This document shows positions 35,346 through 47,857 of a stretch of DNA of 59,579 nucleotides, piece by piece (position 1 is the first letter of the stretch; the number at the start of each line of letters is the position of its first letter). The notes beneath the pieces are model-generated. The model saw only the letters and a program-made list of their open reading frames with translations, ran no database searches and was not told the DNA's origin. The stretch comes from Acanthaster planci (lineage: Eukaryota; Echinodermata; Asteroidea; Valvatida; Acanthasteridae), in NCBI RefSeq assembly GCF_001949145.1, contig NW_019091706.1, forward strand, positions 115,280-174,858. The letters run 5' to 3'. A program made the translations under genes and the position numbers.

Positions 35346-37639
35346 TTTTAAATAATAAGTTTGGAGTTCACAGTTTAAGCATGAAAACATGCAAACTGAA
35401 CAGTGTCTAAGGCAAAAGCGCCCTCACTTGTCCAGAAATGCTTGGTTAATTTTGAATGTTTAAAAAGTGCACCTTTCAGTTCGCCTTACTCAAAATAAAA
35501 TTCCATACAGTCTCCATACACTGAAGAAGAGTGCAGACGTGCACAAAAAGTGATTCTAAGAAAATTTCATTACATGGTAATTGGGAATAATCTGCGATGA
35601 AGTTAGCCTAACTTTTATTAACAAGACCTGCATCAGGTCAACTCAACTGAACATATAATCCATGGAATGCAGGCTGGTAGGTAAATATTTGCAACGTTGT
35701 ACAATTTCGCTTTCACCTAAGCATATAAAGTGAAAACAAAACGCCCGGTCTAAAAATGCGACGCCTGTCGAAAAATGCGACCAGATGGCACATATGGAAC
35801 ACCATAATAATCACATGCACGAGGCTGCGCCTTCAATGAACGCCACCATTATTACACGAATAATGATGACCAGACATCGGGCAGTGTATCGTCAAGTGCA
35901 GGCTAGAAATATCCATTCTATTCTCTCGAGGCAGCCCTTTGCAACAATCTCAGCCAACCTGATGTACCTGTAACTTATACAGACAATATTGCTGCTTACC
36001 AAGGTTGAACACAGTTTCAAAATAATAACTGCTTGCCGAGAAATACTGCTACTACGTCTGATGGGATTGCTTCCATGGATACTCTGTGCAATATTGTACC
36101 AGTCATCGAGTTCATGTACGCGTGCTGTTAATTTGACTCGTAGGCCTACTTCAAAGACCCTGACAGCTTCACATATCTGAGGATCACAATATTCAGCCAA
36201 GATGTCGGCGTCCAAGTTGAGAATTACCATGGAACACTACGACACCCTCTGGACTGGAGAGTGAGGTGACACACTCCAGCTTGACGGCAGCCCTGAATAT
36301 ATAAAAACCCGTTATAATATAAATCTTGTAGAGGAAATATGACGTCGCTAAGCCTTGTGGGAAGCCGTACATACATGTTCTTCGCGTGTGATGTACATTC
36401 ACTCTACTCGTCGAATGTGTCATGAGCACTAGGAACTCATGTGCTACTCATTTCGAAAACCATTGAAATTTTACAGATATGACAACTTTAAGACCTTCTT
36501 TTTCCCCCTTTTTGTAGGGGTGGTCATTGAGCTATCCTGGGAGCTATCCTGGAGTGGCCAGGAGAAGTCGACCAAAGTCACGATTACAGCTGTGGGCCAC
36601 TGGTAGCTTCAGTCCATTAGCTCCAGCGACGGAAATGAGCAAGATTTCCACATTCAGAGACCAAATTGCTATTCCAGTGCCACTTGCCTGAACATTTCCC
36701 CAGGCACGCAAGAATAGCCTAATTCTTCCGTATGTCGCAATGAAATGTGACGAAAATGAACAAACTTATTATTAAACTGTTTGGCCAACGACGAATTAAA
36801 TGTTTTCCCAATGACTCAGAACACGGTTCCGCTTACTTACAAGACGAAATTGAACGCCCTCGCCGAAAATGTGTGTCTGTGGCTTAAACTCGATTAAACA
36901 ACTGGACTAACCTGGAAACTCAATTCTGCGAAATTAAATACAAATAATTTAAAATAGCCAGGAGAACCTATAAACATCCATGAAGATAATAAAACATCCC
37001 GCGGGGAAATTTAGGGACAGTCTAGGCAGAAATTTGACTGTGAAAGGCACTTGAATTTGCAAGGAATCATTGTGTAAGCCAAAACCAGTGGTTTAGCCCC
37101 CCCCCCATATCATCACCCCGCTCACGTGTCTGCAACTTGAAGCCCTCTGAAAATATAGAAAACAAAGAAAATAAAGATATAACTAAAGGAAAATGCTGGG
37201 ACTTGATCCCTCCTCTAGACCTAATATGTCCCCCCTCCCCAACTGCCCCTCAGATAGGCCCTCACTGAGAACTCTTTGCCACGTCCCGCCGCCAGCCTCT
37301 ATACCCTTGTACGTAGAAATATTCTAATCATATTGATTAGAATATCCCCGACAATATTTGCATTCAGTGTAAAGCATCGCTGGCATGTCTGGTGTATGTA
37401 TGCATAATCCATGTGGAAACAATTGTAAACAAAAAATTACAAAGGCACAAATATTGACACATTATTGTTACAATTCGTCGTATAGAGTGTGTGATGCACA
37501 TTTTCACAGTCACTGAATGTCAACATCGATGGTTTTACCTAAGGGAAGAACCAGGGGGCCATGCCCCACCCCCCCAAAAAAATGATCATAAAGTTTTGAA
37601 AGTTCTAGAAACGAAGTTATAATTATCATTATTACAATT

Positions 37640-38220
37640 ATATTTAACCAGGGTAGCCTATTCACTACACAGTGGTCTTCCATAGGGCCCTGCTACAAGG
37701 TACAAAACGCACAAGTAAAAATAAAGAACATGTACATACAATAAAAAGTAAGAACAAGTAACACGACTTACAAAGAATAAAAAAAACACACACACTCAGA
37801 CAGTCATTAGCAAGATTATTATAATCAACAAGGAGATTATTCGGAACAAAATTATTTACACACCTATACATGAACACTGCTTTAAGGTCAAGGAATCGAC
37901 GGTTTGTGCAAGGAGAGCCACCATAACTCATTAAATAGTTCGGGTCCATGAGGAGTCAAGCCCTTTGCTCAAACTCAGTACTAGCAGCATACTTCTGCAA
38001 TTTGACAAGTTTATCGGTGTGTTTTTGAAAATGGCCAGACCAGATTTGATAACAGTAATCAAAATGGGGTAAACTAAAGAGAGGTTTGAGAGACTGAATT
38101 GGTAGGTATCATGGTTTGACACGTCGGAACATTCCAAGCTTTGCCGGAACTGTAATCACAAGTTTATCAACATGTTCAGACCAGTTCAGCTGCTCGTCGA
38201 TAATTTGCTTGGTTTAGTTC
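37640..38220 (-). mobile_element. Decayed LINE (non-LTR retrotransposon), reverse-transcriptase C-terminal remnant
   Basis: Reading the minus strand gives DEQLNWSEHVDKLV, then YLPIQSLKPLFSLPHFDYC, QIWSGH, KLVKLQKYAA and LKAVFMYRCVNNFVPNNL in order. These are hallmarks of the region after the catalytic core in CR1/Jockey-type reverse transcriptases. Two in-frame stops interrupt it (after RRVKP and after EFEQRA), and the catalytic core and endonuclease are absent. The sequence past the coding part (GGGCCCTATGGAAGACCACT, then an AT-rich ATAATT tail) looks like a LINE 3' end. It is a dead 5'-truncated insertion. Confidence 0.8.
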
Positions 38221-40187
38221 TATTTCTCTTTCTTCCCAAAGCGTATAAAAAGCCCTGAAATGTAGCCTCAAGCCTAAGGATGGTCATTAATTAAAGCTTA
38301 ACATGACAAAAAATTTGCTCCCTCAAAAAAGGTTGCCCCCCCCCGAAAGTGGTTGTTGTATCCGCCACATGTTTACCATATAGAAGTGTAGATCCTATGA
38401 TCAGATGAGCCAGTTGGGAATTTTAACAAAGTATAACTGAGCAAGCGCCGGGTAGTCACGTAAGGCCACGCTTTGGGGAGGGGGATGTTGTCCCACAGAA
38501 ACGGCTCATTGCAACGCGTGATTGTACATAATACAAAAAAAAGGAATTCTTCCTTGATTGTTCAGCCTACCTGCATATGCATGAGGTTACCGTAAATCGA
38601 TTCGAGGCTGGGTGAAGGACACGTACTGAATAGGCTCACAGACAGATTTAAGGTCAAACCAACTTGAAAGCTAATTCTGGCCTCTCGCTCACCGCCCTGG
38701 CCGTTGAGCGAGGCTGTTGTGTGGAGTGCTGCTCTCTGTCTATAACTTATAAGTTAGTGCTAGTGTATTGACAGTCGATTCTCGGAAGCTCTTGGCACGA
38801 CCCAGTGACTGAAGACGGCCGAAGTAGATGAGTGAGTGTCTCAGTGATAAGACAATACATGTACTGGCCTGCGTACCGATGTGAAAACCGCGATCAAGGT
38901 ATAGGTAGTTGTGTGCGTCATGATGCATACAGAGTTCAACATTCAGATTGCTTGGGGCGCATAAAATGCATACTGTCAGAGGCAGAATTTCTGTGTGTAA
39001 CTCGCCACGTCCTACCTCCATACTGATAAGTACATGTACACTGTACATGTATATCTATTATGCACACAACGTCATTCGACGTGACCTTTTCCGACTTAAG
39101 TTGCAACATGTGCAAGGTGCATGCGTTGGACCAAACACGAGGCTTTACACTGAAGACCGAGGACCGACTGTGTAACATTGTAAATGGTACGAATTGTTGA
39201 TTCGATATGGCTTCGAACGATAGCGTCAGTCAGAACAATATGGTTGAGTTAGGACTGTGACAGAATTCTTCCAAAATGTATACCTGTCACGTGATGTTTC
39301 AACTTCATCATGTGGTGCTGATGTGTTGAAGTTATTTTTTTCCCTTTCATTTTGTCGTTAAATGAACACACAAAAAGAGCCCGAGGGTTAATGCTTGCTA
39401 GAGGACCTTCCAACCTTTAGACTTATAGGCAGAAAAACCCAAAAGGACCTATATAATTGGCAATGAGTAGGACAGTACGTTGACCCTCTCTCCCTGGATC
39501 CGCCCAGGGGTCGACGAAAAATGAGAGATAGATGCCACGCACTAGCTTCTCTCTGTGAAAATTCCGATTTTTCAAAAGGTTCAACAGCTTGTTAAATTTA
39601 TGAGGCTCCAAATGCTTTGAACCTGTTGCTGGCACTATAGCACCTATAGCACTGTCGGCCAATTTCAGAGCTGCTTAAGCACAAAATTTGCTTAAGCGCA
39701 AGAAAAACTTGCTCGATAAATCAGGTAATTACCAGCCAAAACTCCATGTGATGTACATGTATGTTGTTTTGGGATCGTATTTAGCTGTGTTTTGGTTAGC
39801 ATAATCATCACATAGAATCTGAGCTGGTAACTGTTGTTATTTTAAACATTTTTTTTTCACACTTTTTTTTTTGCTTAAGGAGCTGTATTAAAAATGATTG
39901 CCCCCTGGGGTCTACAGGGCCTGCCGAACGCTGGAAGTCTTGTTAATCCGGTCCGGGTGCATACATCATGCATGCAATGTGTATGTATACGTTTCGAAAA
40001 GATTGTTCATTCAGCCAAGCGGTGGAATAAACCTTTCACCAAAACCTTTTCTTGCACATTTAAGTTGGCACAAGTTGGAATTTTCCCCCAAAGTCATAAG
40101 GGTCTATAGTCACACACTAAGGTGTTGAGCAACGCATCCGTCCTTACATGCACTCTAAAAACTCCCGGGTCAGATTGACCCAGAATT

Positions 40188-40517
40188 NNNNNNNNNNNNN
40201 NNNNNNNNNNNNNNNNNNNNNNNNNNNNNNNNNNNNNNNNNNNNNNNNNNNNNNNNNNNNNNNNNNNNNNNNNNNNNNNNNNNNNNNNNNNNNNNNNNNN
40301 NNNNNNNNNNNNNNNNNNNNNNNNNNNNNNNNNNNNNNNNNNNNNNNNNNNNNNNNNNNNNNNNNNNNNNNNNNNNNNNNNNNNNNNNNNNNNNNNNNNN
40401 NNNNNNNNNNNNNNNNNNNNNNNNNNNNNNNNNNNNNNNNNNNNNNNNNNNNNNNNNNNNNNNNNNNNNNNNNNNNNNNNNNNNNNNNNNNNNNNNNNNN
40501 NNNNNNNNNNNNNNNNN
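40188..40517. other. Assembly gap (330 N)
   Basis: A run of N. The last known bases on the left, CACTCTAAAAACTCCCGGG then TCAGATTGACCCAGAATT, resemble the end of a repetitive element with the self-complementary core GGGTCAGATTGACCC. The gap length may be an estimate. Confidence 0.99.
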
Positions 40518-40970
40518 TGCCATTTTATTTATTTTTTGTTGTTTTTATGTTTGTGGACGGGACGGTTCCCCCCGGTCAGTGTATTAATTCCTGATCCCCC
40601 GTCCATAATCCAGACGAGATACAGCAAACATTTAAATTATTTCAAAATACAGTTCCTCTCAGTTCCCGCACACCCATTGCAAATTCTATAAATGAGAATT
40701 CTAACTCCTGAAAATATTCGATTGTTTTGCCACTGAAAGGCTGTAAACAACAGGTTACCATAGAACTATCTGTTGGGAGATGTTGATCCATTCCGTGAAC
40801 AAACTAACATTCAGAATAAAATCCTGGACACATTTTCGAACCTAGTGTAAAAAAAGGGGCACTGTTCCTTTTTCCCGTGCCTGTTAAATTTGCAACCAGT
40901 GACTTTTGCTATTTTTTTACACAGACTTTTATTGTCGCTTGTTAGCCGAGTGGAAGAGCTAGGGACCAAC
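40518..40970. other. Upstream region of gene E
   Basis: Between the gap and the start codon of gene E. No other gene is seen. The gene E frame stays open upstream to about 40890 but without an in-frame ATG, so the ATG at 40971 is the natural start. No promoter element can be asserted. Confidence 0.5.
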
Positions 40971-43900
40971 ATGGGACTTCTGTTGCAACTACTGGGTGGC
41001 GTGCTCGGTGGGGTGTCGGCTTTAGCGGTGCTCTTTAAGCTGACGTACCCAACCTTCTTCCACGACCTCTCCCAGTTCCTCCTGATTGTCAGGAAGGTGG
41101 TCACTCCTACTGAGAAGCTCCTGGAGAAAGGAATCCTGCAAGTGGACGTGTTCGAGTCCCATGCAAAGAGAAATCCTGAGAAAGTTCTGGTGTTATACAA
41201 GGATGAAAAGCATACCTACAGTGACATTGACCACGCTGCAAACAAGATGGCGAACTACCTCCAGAAAACAGATGCAGTAAAGGTGCATATAAATGTAGAA
41301 CCGAGGCTAAAGTCATGACTGGAGTATTGCTATTTTTATGTAGAATGTCATTATATTAGTAATAATTACCTTCAAACATTGGGTTTAAAAAGGCAAGCTT
41401 GACAACTCGAACAGTTATGAAACTCCCACTAGGCCTAAGCTTTGTCATCAAAATCCTGTGAAACGTGTGAATAATAAAGCATACGCAAGGGTGTGCATCG
41501 ATGGAAAGAGCTGAAAATACTTTAAAGCTCAGTTGGAACGCTCATTGAAGCAGAATTAAGACGAACAATTGGTTTTTTTAAATCCTACACCAGGACGGTG
41601 TAAAGAGATAATGAATGCATAGCGTTGTGTTCTAAACATTTTCCAAAATGGGCTGTTATCTTAGAAGTCTTCCCAAGACAATAAGAACTCTGGTTATGCA
41701 CATGCGTCTCAAGGGAATCCAAATTAGGTTGTAGCTCGTTTCCTATGTTCCAAGATTTCAGTAAGTGACAATGCATCCTTAAAGGCATACCTGTATTTCC
41801 TTTTGCAGGTCCGTGACATTGTGGGCATCTTCATGCACAATGAGCCAGCCTACATTTCCACCGTGATCGCCCTCCTCAAGCTTGGGACAACAGGGGCCCA
41901 TCTCAACATCAGCCTGCGGGGAGACGCGCTCATCAACTGCATCCGAGTCGGGAAAATCAAGACCATCATCTGCGGTGGCGGTGAGAAAATCTAAGCGCGC
42001 TTTTCTAGATTGACAAACCTTCGAGTAGATGACTGGCTCCCTGAAAATGCATCATGGATAACACTGTCACTTACCCTGAGCAGAAAAATAGTGCAAGTTG
42101 CCGGACTAAAAATTGAATTCGAAGTTTAATTTATGTCTACATCATGTACATACGGGAACAAATCCATACATGATTCTGTTCAAACATGGCAAAGTGTTCG
42201 CAAGTTTGTTATTCGAGCAGCGCATGTCCAAAATGGGGCGCGTTGGAGGACATTTCGGTACGTGTGCGAGGTCTGCCCTATCACTGCGCAACCCAGTACG
42301 TACGCGGACTTGCGCGCGTGCTTTATTCCCGAATGACCCTTGCTTGTTTTGAAATACCGAACTGGCTTAGAACGTTATTGATGTCTACATAAGGCCCGAG
42401 AAAGGACCAGTGACTCTATATCCGCCTGAGTAGAAACACCCCCTCATGTGTTAGAAAGAGCCATATTGGTCGGGATTGTTCATTTCGTTGGTAGCGATGC
42501 GACCGTAACGCGTGCATTCCAAGTTGTTCGTGAACCAGCGAAGTTTACTTCCGACCAAAGGAGCCTCCGTTGCTAAGATTATTGAGCCCTCTCTTGGTCC
42601 AGCTCGAGGCTTAAAAAGCGGCAGGTTTAAAACTTCATTTTACAGTTTAACCTAATCGATAAACGCATAAAACAGTAAAGAGCATTTTGTATAAATTTAT
42701 TCTGTGTCGTATTGTTTAAATCGCTTTCTAAGATGCCGAACTGGTAGCAGCGATACAGGAAATCCTGACTACACTCGAGGCTGAAGACATCAAAGTATTC
42801 ATGATGCAAGAACCAGAAGGACAGACTCTCCCCAACGGATTCCTTCCGGTTGATCTGGCCTCACCTCTCGCCTCGACCGAAGCGATACCACGTGACGTAC
42901 GCAAGGGAATCTTGCCTTCAGAATCTGCTTTCTATTTCTACACATCAGGAACAACAGGCAAGTAATATTTGAAAGAAGTGTCCAAAAAATTGGCCTTTCC
43001 ACATATTTGGAAATTAACAGAAATTAAACTAAACACTCGAAACTTTCCACATTTTGTGTCTTTCTTTAAATACCAGGAATGCCTAAGGCAGCTCGGATGA
43101 CACAGAAACGTGTCATGGTTGGAGGAAGCCTACTACAGATGTTCAACCTGAGTTCATCGGACGTGATGTATATTCCACTGCCGTTATTCCATAGTGCTGG
43201 CATGGTCATAGGTGTTGGTAATGTCATAACCGCCGGTAAGTATGCAATTCTTGTTACATCAGGCACGAGAGGGCGGTAGAGTTACAGCGTCTATAACTAA
43301 AAATTATGAAGCCGCCTCCAGATCTTTCGTACAGATAAGTCACTAGGTTTTCACCAAACTGGATATACATGGACAAATGCTGATAGCAGACGTGGCCTAA
43401 GATGCCCTTGAAGACAACTTTAGATTTATATTTGGGTTTAACAAATAGTCGATGGACCACAAGTAAAAGAGGAGTACAGGCGATTTGACGAGTAAGTTTT
43501 GATTTCCTCAAGGTATTTTGGTGCAAGAGCTTGGCTTCGGCCAGACCTATGTTTCCGAACCTACCCATCCGCTTGCCCACGCGGATGTGACACAGCTACA
43601 ATTGGAGGAACTCTCTTGCTGTGTTTGCAGGTTGTACCATGGTTATTCGCAACAAGTTTTCTGCAAGCCATTTCTGGGAAGATGTGAGGCGATACAACGT
43701 CACCGTAATCCAGTACATTGGAGAGATATGCCGATATCTACTGGCACAGCCAAAGGTATGGGATTCGCGAGGCGCAGCTACGGCTATTTTGTCATGATGT
43801 GCAGATGGCAAAATCCCAGGTGGTCAAAGAAAATGGAATCAAGCTCAGCCTGAAAGCAAAAGTGGGGGATGCGTTGTGGGGGATGGATATGTGGTGCAAA

Positions 43901-46900
43901 TAGGGATTCGTGAGCCAGCCAATAAAGGAGATGGTAGTATCGACTAGGGGCATTATTTTTGAATTGCCTTAGTTGGTATTTTGGGTTATCGGCAGACGAT
44001 TACTCCGATCATGCTCCTAAGCAATGCAACCTTTGGGGATCAGTGGCGTAGCTAGGATTTTACTAGTGGGGGGGGACACCAACTTCCAGTGGTGTGTTTT
44101 TTTGGGCAAGCTTTTGTTAGCCTTGTTCAATCTCCATTCATCCTTTTTTTGTGGTGGGGACGTGCCCCCCCGGCCCAACTATCGCATATTAAATATGAAC
44201 AACGACGCAGCAAGTCTTCTCGAATCACAACCATCCACAAGTAGAAGGTCTGATCAAATCCAGTAGAATGTTGTTTGTCTTTTCACTGCCTAAACCTGTA
44301 AACAGAAAGGGCATTGAGAAACGGGAGTTATCGTATTGCTGCGATGCAACAGCCGTATCATCTTGGGTTCGAATACATGTAACTGGCGTGTGAAGAACGC
44401 CAACGTTGTGGTGACGTTGAGCTTATTGACTTTTTGAGTTTGGTTCCCGTCTTGCAGGGCGACTCTGACATGGAACGCAACCATTCCGTGTGGCTGGCTA
44501 TTGGTAACGGTCTCTCCACAGACATTTGGACGGACTTCCAGGACCGGTTTTGTATAGCTCAGATCGGGGAGTTCTTTGCATCGAGCGAGGGTAATCGTGG
44601 ATTTATGAACACGGATGGGACAGTTGGGGCTGTGGGGGCGTACTCCCCGCTGACCAAGGTAAATATGCGACAGTGATGAACACACACAGTCCATTTGAGA
44701 AGCATGCATCAACTTTTCCCCATAAATAGGACCTAATATAAGAAAAGAGCTCAAGCAGTGGTATACATGAATTGGTGTTTGAACTAATAGCTTTGTATAA
44801 GAGAGAAGAGGCTTCATCATAGTGGCTGTGAGACATCCACCATTTCCCTTCTTCGTGCCTTCACATTAAGAGAACAAAATATACTCAAGGCGTTGTCATT
44901 TTTTCACTGTCTTGCACATTCTGAACACGCACTATGGCCTCTCGTATAATTATGACGTTCGTCTGGTTTATTGGCTTTTGCTTTTTTGTATACTTTATAC
45001 AAGCCATCGAGTGATTAAGAAGAGACTTAACCCTAACACTCCTCAGTCCTCCAACAGGTGGAGGATTGAGGAGGGTTAGGGTTAAGTGTTTTCGTAGGCT
45101 CTGAAACCAGCCTGGCCACACGCTCTGCAGTTTTATAACCTTTAGAAAGTTCTTGCTCACGAATACGCCTTAAAATATTTTCGTGTGGTTCTTTTACCGT
45201 ATGACGCAATAAGTTGTTACTAAACGATGTTGAAATCATCGAATGTGATTGGGAGACAGCTCAGCCAATCAGAGGCCCGGATGGCAAATGCATCATTTTG
45301 CCAAAAGGTATTTGATTTCAGATCAAACTATTATCATTTAGTGAGTAGCGACAGGAAACTTCCATTCTGTTACAATAAATTGACCAAAAGTGCAAGTTCT
45401 TGATGCTCATTTTTTCAGCTGCGTTTAAATGTCGACCTTATTAAATAGTTCTTGAATGTACTGCTTTTGTCTCTTTGTTTAAGAAACTGATGCGGTAAAT
45501 TGACACAGAAAGGCAAGCAACATGACGACACAAGAGGATGATAGAAACATTTGATTAAATATGGTATCAGGCAGCTTCGCGGGAAGAGACATGTTGCCAG
45601 TCTATAGACCTCTGTCATAGTTGCATATGGCCGGCCAAAGTTGGTTCAATGTTCTTATTTGATTGGTGATATTTTTTGCTGTTTGCGTTAAAAATGGGAG
45701 GTTTCCGTAGAGCAGTTAAAAGTAGTTGCTGTTATTTGGTTTTTATAGTTTTTTAGCCACCTGTCAGCAAAAACTGCGTCTTTGAGCCCAGAAAGTGAAA
45801 CGAAAGGGCCTTTTCAGTCGCTTCAAATCGTAAATCCTCGTTTCTCATATCACCACAGGTAAAACGGGCCTGATGGTTTCCAAGATCAGCAAAGCTGCTG
45901 AATTTGAAGGATACGTCGCCGGTAAGGAAGCCGACGAGAAGAAAATCATACGTAATGTCCGTGTGATGGGGGACGCCTACTTCAACTCGGGAGACTTGAT
46001 GATGATCGACAGCAAGAATTACGTCTTCTTCAAGGACAGACTTGGAGATACATTCAGGTAGGTGCAGGCTGCAAGATAGACGTGGATGACTGGGCATAGT
46101 TTGTGAAGCAAAGTAAGGCAGAATGGCAGAGATCAACATGACAATTTTTTGGGTACTGAGGAATTGACGAAAACATCTCCCTACAGCACTGTTTGTTACG
46201 TTTTGATTATTTAATCCATGGACAAGCTGTAGCTATTTAAATTTTCGAGTTATTGACATGTAGAATAAAGAAAAAATCCCAAGACTGTCATTAAAGATGC
46301 CAGCGCAATGCAACTGAGATAACACTTTAAACTCAAAAAACCCGTTTTTCACTTTTCACAGCTCAGAAACTTATCAGATCTGAGCAAACCATTACCACTT
46401 TTGTTCGTTTTCTAGGTTTTTTATTCACAATGTCACACATGCCAGTTTATTACACCCCGTTCCGCATATTGCCACCAGTTGAAATTTTGGCCTACTTGTG
46501 TTCGAATATCTGACATTTTTAAAATGAATGGTAAAACACCATGAACATTGAAAGATTCATGAAACCTCACGGTGTCAAAACAAATGAGACATGATGATGT
46601 TTCGGGAAGCTAATTTAAAGGGGGAGTTCCGTGGATCTGTTTTAGTCAAACCGCCTGCAGCATTTATGGAAGAAATGTTTTGGTGATCTGAGATCATTTT
46701 GATCGTTGTTGTCTTCTTGTTAATATCATCGTTGCACTTTAAGCCGTAAACTGAACACAGAGTTTAAAATTATACAATCTGCCGCTGTATTGTCCCCTCC
46801 GAATGTAGATGGAAAGGCGAAAACGTGGCATCGTCCGAAGTGGCCGCCATTTTGACAGATCTGCCGAACATTAAAGAGGCCATCGTTTATGGAGTCAGGA

Positions 46901-47400
46901 TACCAGGTAATCAAAAGTGTTAAAACGTTCGTGGAGCGTTTACATGAACCCAAACTGTATCGTTGAGATTTTAATATATACATATTTATTCCTTGATTAC
47001 AAGAGAGAAAAATAAAAACATTTTTTTCAATCAGATGATATGGTTTTAATCAGTAACTTGTGTTTGTTGGAAATTTCTCACCCAAGGCTACGATGGACGA
47101 GCTGGTATGGCGGCCATTGTCCTCCAAGATGGCACCGAGACACTGGAGTGGAAAGAAGTCTATGCTGAAGTGGCTAATCGCCTGCCTACCTACGCTCGCC
47201 CCAAGTTCATCCGAGTCAAGGATCAAATGGAAACCACCCAAACACACAAGTATCGTAAATTAGATCTGGTGAAGGAGGCATTTGACCCGGAATCCTGCGG
47301 GACGGATAAATTGTTTTTCATGGACGAGTCGCAGAAATCCTATGTGCCTCTTGGTAAGGACCTACACTGTCAAATCTTAAATAAGGACGTACGTATATAA
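40971..47400 (+). CDS. Gene E: diverged SLC27A/FATP-like acyl-CoA synthetase, complete, ten coding exons
   Basis: Exons: 40971-41282, 41809-41980, 42733-42957, 43077-43235, 43631-43755, 44458-44658, 45214-45307, 45859-46057, 46809-46906, 47087-47400; joined phases give 632 aa. N-terminal hydrophobic segment (about residues 2-23), [17 protein letters not shown] at 229-237 then [15 protein letters not shown] at 371-377 where gene C has YGATES, NSGDLMM around 472-478, [13 protein letters not shown] at 489-501, and a C-terminal domain with YARPKF and YVPL. NEPAY, the EGN after the ATE position and YARP resemble vertebrate FATPs more than C and D do. An extra intron after codon 104 splits the segment that is one exon in A, C and D. 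Intron 3 has a GC donor (CAG|gcaagt). The exon 7 acceptor (AATAAG at 45208-45213) has a poor pyrimidine tract, but its 94-nt length and phase match C and D. Likely a membrane very-long-chain acyl-CoA synthetase. Confidence 0.9.
42424..42607 (-). repeat. Dispersed repeat R1, copy 4 (gene E intron 2)
   Basis: Ends GAGCCCTCTCTTGGTCCAGC, the reverse of the R1 left end, and contains TTCCGACCAAAGGAGCCTCC. Same orientation as the copy at 29153-29340. Confidence 0.7.
44041..44190 (+). mobile_element. hAT-like MITE fragment in gene E intron 5
   Basis: CAGTGGCGTAGCTAGGATTT followed by a G8 run and, further on, GACGTGCCCCCCCGGCC is a typical hAT non-autonomous end with a partly complementary C-rich block. 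No matching CCACTG right end was found, so the right boundary is a guess. Confidence 0.55.
45020..45095. repeat. Near-perfect hairpin in gene E intron 6
   Basis: Left arm CTTAACCCTAAC..CTCCTCA.TCCTCCA (45026-45052) pairs with TGGAGGA.TGAGGAG.GTTAGGGTTAAG (45059-45086) with only a few mismatches and a loop of about 6 bases. Weaker pairing extends a few bases outward. It includes telomere-like TTAGGG/CCCTAA at the stem base. It lies about 120 bp before exon 7. Either a tiny foldback element or an RNA hairpin in the transcript. Confidence 0.8.
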
Positions 47401-47851
47401 AAAAAACCTTATACAGGCACTACATGGCGTTAGCCTGGAGATGGTAAATTTTCATAGTCTATTTTTATGCCGTAAGACGATTACTAAAATCTGAGGGAAA
47501 AAGTTGGTTTTTCTTTAAATGTTGCCTTATAGAATACCTTTATTTGTTGCTGATGCTTTTGTTACTTTGTCCTTTTATAATGGTTCATATGGGTCACCGA
47601 ATTATATTTTGAGACGCAGTGTTTTATCAAAAGTGATAAAGGTCCGAGAAATAGCATTAAAAGTAGGCCAGCCAGTATACCAACATAGCAAAAGGTGTAA
47701 TCAACTGAACTGTGAAATCAGTTCTTGACTGATGTAAGGAAATCATGAATGGATTCATATCGAGATATCTGTAACAATCTACCCATTTTCTTATCAATGC
47801 TGAGAATTTTGAAGAGTTCATAATATATTTTTAAATAATGTAGATTAGGTA

Positions 47852-47857
47852 AATAAA
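47852..47857 (+). terminator. Candidate poly(A) signal of gene E
   Basis: AATAAA about 450 bp after the gene E stop, the first canonical hexamer I see on this strand before the convergent neighbour. Assignment is by position only. Confidence 0.4.

Larger units (their letters stand above)
31738..40187. other. Long intergenic region between gene D and the assembly gap
   Basis: No supported gene. The first 100 bases or so share the 5' flank of gene C (CTGAGACCAGACTTGGCA in reverse). The rest holds a foldback element at 33495-33695, a hAT-like end at 34247, repeats R3 (34668-34935) and R4 (35148-35345), G/C-rich transposon-like blocks near 37090 and 37560, and a decayed LINE at 37640-38220. Open frames such as those at 33085-33477 and 38740-39178 match nothing I recognise and lack conserved motifs. 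Confidence 0.55.

Noticed and set aside
40148-40594. Long open frames through the N run
   Set aside because: Produced by translating N bases; no sequence information.
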